Positions 45,314 to 52,684 of a stretch of 64,000 bases of DNA are shown here, in pieces. The stretch is from the NCBI RefSeq assembly GCF_027604915.1, contig NZ_JAJAQC010000043.1:1-64000 (forward strand), read 5' to 3'. The notes under the pieces are model-generated. The model searched no databases and was not told the DNA's origin. It saw only the letters and a program-made list of their open reading frames with translations. Position 1 is the first letter of the stretch. Every line of letters begins with the position of its first letter. Source of the stretch: Streptomonospora mangrovi (GTDB taxonomy: Bacteria > Actinomycetota > Actinomycetes > Streptosporangiales > Streptosporangiaceae). A program made the position numbers and the translations under genes.

Positions 45314-46525
45314 ATGTCCCTGGAGTCGCCCCCGGCCGGCTCGGCCCCCCACGCTCCCCCGCCCTCCGCCTCGCCCTCCGCCGCCTCCCCCGCCGCCCCG
45401 GCGGACGCCGCAGGCGCGGCCCCCCGCCCCCGGCTGCACTACCTCGACAACCTGCGCGTGGCGCTGACCGTGCTGGTGGTGCTGCACCACGTGGCGGTCA
45501 CCTACGGCAACATCCCGGTGTGGTACTACGTCGAGTCCGCCCAGGACCCCACCGGCGGCCTGCTCGACCTCCTGGCAGTGCTCAACCAGGCGTTCTTCAT
45601 GGGGTTCTTCTTCCTGGTGTCCGGGTTCTTCGTCCCCGGCTCCCACGACCGCAAGGGCGGGCGCGGCTTCCTGCGCGGCCGGCTGGTGCGCCTGGGCATC
45701 CCGCTGCTGGCGTTCCTGCTGCTCCTGCGGCCCGTCGCCACCCTGGGGGTGTTCCAGGACTACGCCGACCAACTGCCCTACTGGCTCTTCTACCTGGTGT
45801 CCTGGGACCCCGGACCGCTGTGGTTCGTGGAGACCCTGCTGGTGTTCTGCCTGGTCTACGCGCTCCTGCGGCGCGTGGGCGACCGCCGCGCCGCTCCCGC
45901 CGCCGCCACCGCGCGGACCGCCGGCCGCATGCCCGGCCCGCTCGCGGTGGCCGGGTTCACCGCCGCGCTCATCGTGCTGACCGCCCTGTGGCGCGTGCTG
46001 GTGCCCGTCGGCTCCTACTGGCCGATCATCGGCGTGGCCACGCCCGCCTACATGCCGCAGTACGTGCTGCTGTTCGCGGTCGGCGCCCTGGCCTACCGGC
46101 GCGGCTGGTTCGACCGCATCCCCGCCGCCGCGGGGTGGGCCGCCCTGCCGGTCGCCCTCGCCGGTGCCGTCGGCGTGGGGGTCGGGGCCGTCATCGGCGG
46201 CACCGCGGCCGCCCCGCTGCACTGGTCGTCGCTGCTCTACACCACGGCCGAGGGCGTGTTCGCCGTGTCGGTCATCATCGTCCTGCTGTGCCTGTTCCAG
46301 CACCGCTTCAACAGCCAGCGCGCCCTCGGCCGGTTCCTCTCCGCCAACGCCTACGCCGTCTACTTCCTGCACGCGGTGGTGCTGGTGGGCCTCGGCTACG
46401 CGTTCGCCTGGTGGGACGCGCCGGCGATCGCCAAGTTCGCGGTGGTGGGGGCGCTGTCCCTGCCGCTGTGCTGGGGCGCCGCCGCGCTGCTGCGCGCCGT
46501 CCCCGGGGCCAAGCGGGTCTTCTGA
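45314..46525 (+). CDS. Acyltransferase family 3 membrane protein
   Basis: An integral membrane O-acyltransferase-like protein of 403 residues. After a Ser/Pro/Ala-rich cytoplasmic start, the core begins RLHYLDNLRVALTVLVVLHHVAVTYG, whose His pair is the family catalytic motif, and continues with about ten helices (LNQAFFMGFFFLVSGFFVPGSHDRKG and others) to AYAVYFLHAVVLVGL. Such proteins acetylate or acylate surface sugars, lipids or antibiotics; the substrate is unknown. ATG 45314 is preferred because GGAG lies 6 nt upstream; GTG 45260 and ATG 45284 in frame have no such site. Confidence 0.85.
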   Translation: MSLESPPAGSAPHAPPPSASPSAASPAAPADAAGAAPRPRLHYLDNLRVALTVLVVLHHVAVTYGNIPVWYYVESAQDPTGGLLDLLAVLNQAFFMGFFFLVSGFFVPGSHDRKGGRGFLRGRLVRLGIPLLAFLLLLRPVATLGVFQDYADQLPYWLFYLVSWDPGPLWFVETLLVFCLVYALLRRVGDRRAAPAAATARTAGRMPGPLAVAGFTAALIVLTALWRVLVPVGSYWPIIGVATPAYMPQYVLLFAVGALAYRRGWFDRIPAAAGWAALPVALAGAVGVGVGAVIGGTAAAPLHWSSLLYTTAEGVFAVSVIIVLLCLFQHRFNSQRALGRFLSANAYAVYFLHAVVLVGLGYAFAWWDAPAIAKFAVVGALSLPLCWGAAALLRAVPGAKRVF

Positions 46526-46552
46526 CCCCCTCGGGGCTCCGGCACCAAAGGA

Positions 46553-47239
46553 CTAGAAGATCTCGACCAGCCGCCCGATCGGGTCCACCTCGCGGAAGCG
46601 GGCGTGCCCGGCGGGCGGTTCCGCGTGCTCCAGGACCCAGGTGGCGGGGTGGGGCACCAGCACCGCGCCCATGCCGGCCGCCAGCGCGGGCAGGATGTCC
46701 GAGCGCACCGAGTTGCCGATCATCCAGGTCGCGCCGGGGTCGAGGCCGTGGTCGCGGCCGAACGCCTCGTAGGCGGCCGGGTCCTTCTCGCGCACGATGC
46801 CCACGCCCTTGAACAGCGGCGCCATGCCCGAGGCGGCGATCTTGGCCCGCTGGTGCTCGGGGTCGCCCTTGGTCAGCAGGTACAGCCGGTGCCGCCGGCG
46901 GAGCGTGTGCAGGGTCTCCAGCGCGCCCTCCAGCAGCACCAGCTCGCCCTCCACCAGTGCCGCGCACAGCCGGTGCAGGAACGCGCGGTCGGCGGGGCCC
47001 ACCGGCCGGTCGGGGCGCAGCCGCGCCAGGCAGTCGCCCAGGCTGCGCTCGAAGACGCGGGCGCCGTAGCCGTGGGCGGCGGTGTTCTCGCGTTCGACCT
47101 CGGTCAGCGCCGCCCGGACTTCGGCCCGCGACAGCGTGGGGTGGTCCACGTAGTCGACGAAGGTCTCGACCGCGCGCTCGAACAGCACCGTGCACTCCCA
47201 CAGCGTGTCGTCGGCGTCGAAGATCAGGTTCTGCGGCAC
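46553..47239 (-). CDS. HAD family hydrolase
   Basis: A haloacid-dehalogenase-superfamily phosphatase of 228 residues. The nucleophile motif is FDADDTLWE (Asp about 9 and 11), motif II is LYLLTKGD, and the later acidic motif is ATWMIGNSVRSDI. A helical cap lies between motifs I and II (about 25-95). GTG 47239 follows GGGGAGG by 4 nt, which decides the start; a longer Gly-rich frame upstream was rejected. Substrate is unknown. It is convergent with the acyltransferase and divergent from the PTS operon. Confidence 0.88.
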   Translation of the reverse strand: MPQNLIFDADDTLWECTVLFERAVETFVDYVDHPTLSRAEVRAALTEVERENTAAHGYGARVFERSLGDCLARLRPDRPVGPADRAFLHRLCAALVEGELVLLEGALETLHTLRRRHRLYLLTKGDPEHQRAKIAASGMAPLFKGVGIVREKDPAAYEAFGRDHGLDPGATWMIGNSVRSDILPALAAGMGAVLVPHPATWVLEHAEPPAGHARFREVDPIGRLVEIF

Positions 47240-47376
47240 CGCGCCTCCCCGTGTGTCGTCGGCGTTCTCCCCGGTGGCGGCGCCGGCAAAGCCGCCACCG
47301 CCCTGGCGCGCACCGGGCGGCGCGTGCGACCCTACCGGGCACGACACCAGACCGGACCTTACGTTACATTCGTGCG

Positions 47377-47394
47377 ATCACGCCCTAGCGTGAT
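47377..47394. promoter_or_regulatory. Inverted repeat upstream of the ascorbate-type PTS operon
   Basis: ATCACGC-CCTA-GCGTGAT is a perfect 7-bp inverted repeat with a 4-nt spacer, 62 bp before the PTS IIA start, in a small AT-richer island (TTACGTTACATT just upstream). Position and form suit an operator for a PTS regulator. No regulator gene is adjacent. The 216-bp gap also serves the divergent HAD gene. Confidence 0.5.
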
Positions 47395-47455
47395 AACGCG
47401 GCTCCAGCCACGTGCGCGAACTCCGCGAGCCGGGTGCACCATCGGGAGGACATGC

Positions 47456-47929
47456 ATGCGCGAACCGTCCCTGTCGCAACTCCTGCCGGTCGACGCGATC
47501 GTCACCGGCATCCAGGTCGACGGCTGGCGCTCGGCCATCAGGGCCGCCGGTGAACTGCTGGTCGCCACGGGCGCCACCACCGCCGACTACATCGAGCAGA
47601 TGCAGAGCGCCGTCGACGAGTACGGCCCCTACATCGTGATCGCCCCCGGCCTGGCCCTGGCCCACGCCCGCCCCTCGCCGGCGGTGCTGCGCACCGGCCT
47701 GTCGTGGGCGGGCCTGCAAGAGCCCGTGGAGTTCGGCCACAGCACCAACGACCCCGTGCGCCTGGTGGTCGGGCTCGCCGCGGTGGACCACGACGGCCAC
47801 TCCTCGGCGCTGTCGCGGCTCGCGCGGCTGCTGGCCGACCCCGCCCGGCTCGACCGGCTCTCCCGCTCCACCAGCGCCGAAGAGATCCACACCACCATCT
47901 CCGAGTACGAATCGAGCGCCGACGAATGA
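47456..47929 (+). CDS. ulaC: PTS system IIA component (ascorbate/fructose-mannitol type)
   Basis: The cytoplasmic phosphocarrier that passes phosphate from HPr to IIB. It has 157 residues of the PTS_EIIA_2 fold. The phosphorylated His is His70 in VIAPGLALAHARPSP. LVVGLAAVDHDGHSSALSRLARLL is the second conserved block. The companion IIC is of the UlaA type, so ascorbate or a related sugar acid is the probable substrate. ATG 47456 follows GGGAGGA. The stop overlaps the IIB start (ATGA). Confidence 0.9.
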   Translation: MREPSLSQLLPVDAIVTGIQVDGWRSAIRAAGELLVATGATTADYIEQMQSAVDEYGPYIVIAPGLALAHARPSPAVLRTGLSWAGLQEPVEFGHSTNDPVRLVVGLAAVDHDGHSSALSRLARLLADPARLDRLSRSTSAEEIHTTISEYESSADE

Positions 47930-48201
47930 AGATCCTCGCGGTTTGCGGAATGGGTATCGGTACCAGCGTCCTGCTCAAGAGCAACGCCGAGCGCGCCGCC
48001 CAGGAGCTGGGGCTGGACGCCGACGTGGAGGTCGCCGACATCGGCACGGCGCGCGGCGCCGCCGCCACGGCCGACATCGTGCTGACCTCGGGCGAGCTGG
48101 CCGCCGAACTGGGCGACCTCAGCGTGCCGGTCGTGGTCATCGACAACTTCGTGGACGGCACCGAGGTGCGCGACAAGCTCGCCGCGGCGGTCAACGGCTG
48201 A
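47926..48201 (+). CDS. ulaB: PTS system IIB component (ascorbate type)
   Basis: The 91-residue IIB subunit that carries phosphate on Cys7 in LAVCGMGIGTSVLLKSNAE, the P-loop of the lactose/ascorbate-type IIB. The rest (VEVADIGTARGAAATADIVLTSGELA, VPVVVIDNFVD) forms the small alpha/beta domain. It is translationally coupled to IIA by ATGA and followed 87 bp later by IIC. Confidence 0.92.
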   Translation: MKILAVCGMGIGTSVLLKSNAERAAQELGLDADVEVADIGTARGAAATADIVLTSGELAAELGDLSVPVVVIDNFVDGTEVRDKLAAAVNG

Positions 48202-48288
48202 CCCCGCGCCGGGGCCCGGCCCTTCCCCCGGCGCCGCCTCCCCCGCCCTGGTCGTTGTCGGTCCCACGGTTAGTGCAGGAGCGGTCCC

Positions 48289-49764
48289 ATGCAGTGGCTC
48301 GTCGCGGTAGCGCAGTTCGTCGTCAACGAGATCCTGAGCATCCCCGCCTACATGGTGGGCCTGATCACCGCGGTCGGCCTGATCGCGCTGCGCCGCTCGG
48401 TCGGGCAGGTGGTGGGCGGCGGGATCAAGGCCGTGCTGGGCTTCCTGCTGATCGGCGCCGGCGCCGACCTGGTGGTGGCCGCGCTCGACCCGCTGGGCGT
48501 GATGATCCAGGGCGCCGCCGGCGCCCAGGGCGTGGTGCCCACCAACGAGGCGATCGTCGCCATCGCCCAGGACAGGTTCGGCGCCCAGGTGGCCTGGATC
48601 ATGATCGCCGGGTTCGCGCTCAGCCTGGTGCTGGCGCGGTTCACCCCGCTGCACTACGTGTTCCTCACCGGCCACCACACGCTGTTCATGGCCACCCTGC
48701 TGACCATGGTGCTGGCCACCACCGACCTGCCCACCGTGGTGACGGTGGCGCTGGGCGCGGTGCTGCTGGCCGTGGTCATGGTGTCGCTGCCGGCGCTGGC
48801 CCAGCCCTGGACCCGGCGGGTGGGCGGCGACGGCAAGATCGCCATCGGCCACTTCGGCACGCTGGGCTATGTGGCGGCCGGCGCCACCGGGCAACTGGTG
48901 GGGCGCACCAGCCGCAGCACCGAGGAGATGAAGCTGCCCGAGGGGCTGCGCTTCCTGCGCGACTCCATGGTGGCCACGGCGCTGTCGATGGTGCTGATCT
49001 ACCTGGTCGTGGCGCTGGTGTACTGGGCGCGCCAGGGCACCGCGGCGGCGCTGGAGATGTTCGAGCCGGCCCAGGGGCTCGACCCCACCATCGGCCACTT
49101 CCTCATGCAGTCGGTGATGCAGGGCCTCCAGTTCGGGATCGGCGTGGCGGTGATCCTCTACGGCGTGCGGACCATCCTGGGCGAACTGGTACCGGCGTTC
49201 CAGGGGATCGCCGAACGGATCGTGCCCGGGGCGGTGCCCGCGCTGGACGCCCCCATCGTGTTCCCCTTCGCGCAGAACGCCGTGCTGATCGGGTTCATCT
49301 CCAGCTTCGTGGGCGGGCTGGCGACCCTGGCGGTGATGGCGCTGGCGATCAACCCGGTGTTCGGGCTGGCGCTGATCCTGCCCGGCCTGGTCCCCCACTT
49401 CTTCACCGGCGGCGCCGCCGGGGTCTACGGCAACGCCACCGGCGGGCGCCGGGGCGCGGTGGCGGGGGCGTTCGTCAACGGCGTGCTGATCACCCTGCTG
49501 CCCGCGCTGCTGCTGGGGGTGCTGGGCGACTTCGGCAGCGCCAACACCACCTTCGGCGACGCCGACTTCGGGTGGTTCGGGATGGCGATCGGGTACGGGT
49601 TCCGCGCCGGCGACGGCATCGGCGTGGTGATCGCCCTGGTGGTGGCGGGCGTGCTGCTGGCGGCGGCGATCATGGTGCAGAAACGGGTGGTGGAGCGCGG
49701 TTGGGACCCCGGCGCCCGGCACGAGGCGGCGCTGGCCGAGCGCGCCGAGCGCGAGGAGAAGTAG
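48289..49764 (+). CDS. ulaA: PTS system ascorbate-type IIC permease
   Basis: A membrane transporter of the UlaA/SgaT family with 491 residues and about 11 helices. FVVNEILSIPAYMVGLITAVGLIALRR, FTPLHYVFLTGHHTLFMATLL and LPGLVPHFFTGGAAGVYGNATGGRRGAVAG are characteristic. The start ATG 48289 follows GGAG. With IIA and IIB this makes a complete PTS. None of the catabolic genes of the E. coli ula system (ulaD, E, F, G) is next to it, so the true substrate remains open. Confidence 0.92.
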   Translation: MQWLVAVAQFVVNEILSIPAYMVGLITAVGLIALRRSVGQVVGGGIKAVLGFLLIGAGADLVVAALDPLGVMIQGAAGAQGVVPTNEAIVAIAQDRFGAQVAWIMIAGFALSLVLARFTPLHYVFLTGHHTLFMATLLTMVLATTDLPTVVTVALGAVLLAVVMVSLPALAQPWTRRVGGDGKIAIGHFGTLGYVAAGATGQLVGRTSRSTEEMKLPEGLRFLRDSMVATALSMVLIYLVVALVYWARQGTAAALEMFEPAQGLDPTIGHFLMQSVMQGLQFGIGVAVILYGVRTILGELVPAFQGIAERIVPGAVPALDAPIVFPFAQNAVLIGFISSFVGGLATLAVMALAINPVFGLALILPGLVPHFFTGGAAGVYGNATGGRRGAVAGAFVNGVLITLLPALLLGVLGDFGSANTTFGDADFGWFGMAIGYGFRAGDGIGVVIALVVAGVLLAAAIMVQKRVVERGWDPGARHEAALAERAEREEK

Positions 49765-49814
49765 CCGCCGGCGCACCGTCCCGCCCGGGACGAGCCGCCG
49801 CGCGGCGCGCCGGA

Positions 49815-50684
49815 TCACCGCGGGCGGGCGAAGCGGCGGGAGGTCCAGGCCAGGGCGGCGGCGGTGCACGCGGCGACCAGCAGGAGTTCGAGGGCCACCG
49901 GCGGCTGCCAGCCGCCCCACTCCACCGTGGACAGAAAGGCGGCGGACTCGGCGGGGTCGGCGCCGCCCACGGCGGCGATGGTGCGGCGCTGGGCATCGAC
50001 GGCGTAGGTCAGCGGGTTGGCCAGGGCCACCGCCGCCATCCACCCGGGCATGGCGCTGAGCGGGAACATCATCCCCGACAGGAACAGCAGCGGGGTCATC
50101 AGCACCCCCAGCACGGTGTGGAAGGTCTGTATCCGGCGGATGGACACCGCCACCGCCGCTCCCAGCGCGGTCATGGCCAGGGCTGTCAGGCCCAGTTGGG
50201 CCAGCAGCGCGGCCAGCAGGCCCGGGTGGTAGGGGATCCCCACCAGCCCCGCGCAGGCCAGCACCACCACCGCGTTGCAGGTGGCCACGGTGGCGCCGCC
50301 CAGGCACTTGGCCAGCACCAGGGTGGAGCGGCGCACCGGCGCCACCAGCATCTCGCGCAAGAAGCCGCTCTCGCGGTCCCAGACGATCGAGGCTCCCGCC
50401 GAGACCGCCGGCGCCTGCGCGGCCATGACCAGCACCCCGGGGAAGAGGAACCGCAGGTAGGCGTCGCCCGCCGAGCCGTCGGCGCCGGACTCCGCGAGTA
50501 GGCGGGCCAGGCCCACCCCCAGGATGAACAGGAACAGCATCGGCTGGAACAGCGACACGGCGGCGCGGGCGGGGTCGCGGAGGTAGTGCAGCATCTCGCG
50601 GCGCCACACCATGGCGCCGGCCCGCAACTCCAGCGCGGCGCCGGCCGTGGGCGCGGCGGGGGCGGCCGGCGCGGCGGGGGTCAC
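49815..50684 (-). CDS. cinH: ABC-2 permease of the lanthipeptide cluster (CinH-like)
   Basis: Membrane half of an exporter, 289 residues, six helices. FQPMLFLFILGVGLARLL, FLFPGVLVMAAQAPAVSAGASIVWDRESGFLREMLVAPV and LFLSGMMFPLSAMPGWM are DrrB/ABC-2 motifs. GTG 50684 overlaps the ATPase stop (GTGA), so the pair is coupled. Gene order precursor-LanM-hydroxylase-ATPase-permease equals that of the cinnamycin cluster, where CinT and CinH are thought to export the peptide or give self-protection. It ends the cluster; the convergent UlaA gene stops 50 bp away. Confidence 0.88.
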   Translation of the reverse strand: MTPAAPAAPAAPTAGAALELRAGAMVWRREMLHYLRDPARAAVSLFQPMLFLFILGVGLARLLAESGADGSAGDAYLRFLFPGVLVMAAQAPAVSAGASIVWDRESGFLREMLVAPVRRSTLVLAKCLGGATVATCNAVVVLACAGLVGIPYHPGLLAALLAQLGLTALAMTALGAAVAVSIRRIQTFHTVLGVLMTPLLFLSGMMFPLSAMPGWMAAVALANPLTYAVDAQRRTIAAVGGADPAESAAFLSTVEWGGWQPPVALELLLVAACTAAALAWTSRRFARPR

Positions 50685-51703
50685 GGCGCGCCGCCCGGCG
50701 CGGGTGCGGCCCCGCCGGCGGCGGTGGCGGGGTGGCCGGTGTGGTGCATGAAGACGTCGTCCAGCGTGGGGCGGGCGACGCTGACCGCGTGGACGGCCAC
50801 GCCGAGGTCGGCGCACAGGCGCGGCACCAGGCCGGCGGCGTTCCGGGCGCGCAGGGTCAGGGTGTCGCCCGCCGCCGAGGCGGCCAGCCCGAAGCGGTCG
50901 CGCAGGACGCGGGCCGCGGCGGGGTTGTCGGCGGTGCGCAGCTCGACCCGGTCGGCGCCCAGGACCGCCTTCAGCTCGGCGGGGGCGCCCTGGGTCACGA
51001 TCCGGCCGGAGTCGACGATGGCGACGCGGTCGCAGTGGTCGGCTTCGTCCAGGTAGTGGGTGGTGAGGAACAGGGTGGTGCCCTCGTGCCGGCTGATGTC
51101 GCGCAGGTGCGCCCAGACGCGCGCGCGGGCGTGGGGGTCGAGCCCGATGGCGGGTTCGTCCAGGAACAGCACGCGCGGCCGGTGCAGGATGCCCCGGGCG
51201 ATCTCCAGGCGGCGGCGCATGCCGCCGGACAGGGTGCGCACGAGGTGGGCGCGGTGGCCGGAGAGCTCCACGAGGTCGAGGACCTCCCCGACGCGGTGCG
51301 GCAGGCCGGCGCGGGGCAGGCCGTAGAGGTCGCCGTGGAAGCGGAGGTTCTCCTCGACGGTGAGTTCGGGGTCGAGGGTGGACTCCTGGAACACCAGGCC
51401 GATGCCGCGGCGCACGGCGCCGGGCGCGGTGCGGGTGTCGTGGCCGCAGACCTCGGCCCGGCCGGCGGTGGGCGGCACCAGCGTGCACAGCATGGCGATG
51501 GTGGTGGTCTTGCCGCAGCCGTTGGGGCCGAGGAAGCCGAACATCTCGCCCTGGGCCACGGTGAGGTCGAGGCCGCGCACCGCCGCGACCACACCCGTGG
51601 ACGTGGGCCCGCCGACGGCGCGGCTGGCCGGGGCGGCGGCCGGATCGGGGCCGGACGCCCCGGGGCCGGGCCGCGCCCCGGGGCGGAGCCGGAGTGGGAA
51701 CAA
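50681..51703 (-). CDS. cinT: ABC transporter ATPase of the lanthipeptide cluster (CinT-like)
   Basis: The cytoplasmic ATPase partner of the ABC-2 permease, 340 residues. Walker A is GPNGCGKTTT at about 59-68 (Cys where most have Ala). The signature is LSGGMRRRLEIARG and Walker B is VLFLDEPAIGLDP. A DrrA-like C-terminal domain follows. TTG 51703 is taken as start because AAAGGA lies about 6 nt upstream; the resulting Pro/Gly-rich N-terminus of about 35 residues is unusual. Located 52 bp after the hydroxylase gene in the same direction. Confidence 0.88.
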   Translation of the reverse strand: MFPLRLRPGARPGPGASGPDPAAAPASRAVGGPTSTGVVAAVRGLDLTVAQGEMFGFLGPNGCGKTTTIAMLCTLVPPTAGRAEVCGHDTRTAPGAVRRGIGLVFQESTLDPELTVEENLRFHGDLYGLPRAGLPHRVGEVLDLVELSGHRAHLVRTLSGGMRRRLEIARGILHRPRVLFLDEPAIGLDPHARARVWAHLRDISRHEGTTLFLTTHYLDEADHCDRVAIVDSGRIVTQGAPAELKAVLGADRVELRTADNPAAARVLRDRFGLAASAAGDTLTLRARNAAGLVPRLCADLGVAVHAVSVARPTLDDVFMHHTGHPATAAGGAAPAPGGAP

Positions 51704-51755
51704 CGGGGTCCTTTCCGCGGTGCTGGCCGCTGGCGGGGGTGGAGCGGCGCGCGGG

Positions 51756-52682
51756 TCAGCCGTCCAGGCCGAGGCGCCGCTGCCAACCGTCGGGCACGAC
51801 GAACCCGAAACTCCAGCGGTCGGAGGCGGTGGGGTTGACGATGCAGTGCCAGAAGAGGCGGTCGGGGTCCTGCTCGACCTTGAAGAACCGCACGATCTTG
51901 GGCCGCTCGGTCAGGGTGACGAGTTCGCCGGTGTCGGGGTGCATGTACCGGAAGAACGAGGTCTCGGCGGAGGCGAACGGCGGGTCGACCTCGATGATGT
52001 ACATGCGCCAGCCGGGCTGGCTCTCGTTGGTGTGCCAGAGCCGGTAGCTGTTGGGCGGGTACCACATGCTGCCGGAGAAGCGGATCTCGCAGCCGAAGAG
52101 GTCTTCGAGGGCGGCGATGGTGCGCCCCTTGGCCGCGAGGTAGTCGAGGTAGCCGGGGTGGTCCACGTGCTCGTCCAGGTTGATGACGTGGAACTCGCGC
52201 TCGTTGCTGTCGGGAGGGCCGGGGCGGCCCTCGGCCTCGGCGGCGCGCTGGACGCCGGCCTCCCAGGCGCGGTACTCGGGGCTCCCGGGGGCGAGGTCGG
52301 TGGTGCGGAGGTCGTCGGAGCGGTGGCGCCGGGCGAAGGCGTCGAGGTCGACGGTGGGCGGCTTGATGGCCAGTCGCGGGATCTCGCTGAGCACGGGCTC
52401 GAACCCGGGGAGGTCGGTGAGTGAGTACTCGTGGTGGTAGAAGGACGTGCGGCCGGGGTCGGCGGCGGCCGGCTCGGGGGCGGGCGGCGGGCCGGGGGCC
52501 TCGCCCTCGGGCGGCACGAACGCCGAGGAGGCCGCGGCGAGGTCGGTGAGCTGGAAGTCGAAGCCGTGCCGGCGGCCCAGCGCGACCATCTCGCGGGCGG
52601 CGGTCATGGCGCGGAGTTGGGCGGTCAGCTCCCGCGAGGAGTAGACCGTGCGCAGGAACTGCGTGCAGGACTCGATGGACAT
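51756..52682 (-). CDS. cinX: CinX-like aspartyl hydroxylase with Nif11-like N-terminus
   Basis: Probable 2-oxoglutarate/Fe(II)-dependent hydroxylase that oxidises Asp15 of the core peptide, 308 residues. The C-terminal half (MWYPPNSYRLWHTNESQPGWRMYIIEVD to FWHCIVNPTASDRWSFGFVVPDGW) has His, Asp/Glu and Arg positions expected of such an enzyme. Residues 1-55 (CTQFLRTVYSSRELTAQLRA, REMVALGRRHGFDFQLTDLA) match a Nif11-like domain, a fold also used as RiPP leader. ATG 52682 follows AAGGGG and lies 2 bp after the LanM stop. Assigned by position, length and motifs. Confidence 0.85.
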   Translation of the reverse strand: MSIESCTQFLRTVYSSRELTAQLRAMTAAREMVALGRRHGFDFQLTDLAAASSAFVPPEGEAPGPPPAPEPAAADPGRTSFYHHEYSLTDLPGFEPVLSEIPRLAIKPPTVDLDAFARRHRSDDLRTTDLAPGSPEYRAWEAGVQRAAEAEGRPGPPDSNEREFHVINLDEHVDHPGYLDYLAAKGRTIAALEDLFGCEIRFSGSMWYPPNSYRLWHTNESQPGWRMYIIEVDPPFASAETSFFRYMHPDTGELVTLTERPKIVRFFKVEQDPDRLFWHCIVNPTASDRWSFGFVVPDGWQRRLGLDG

Positions 52683-52684
52683 CG

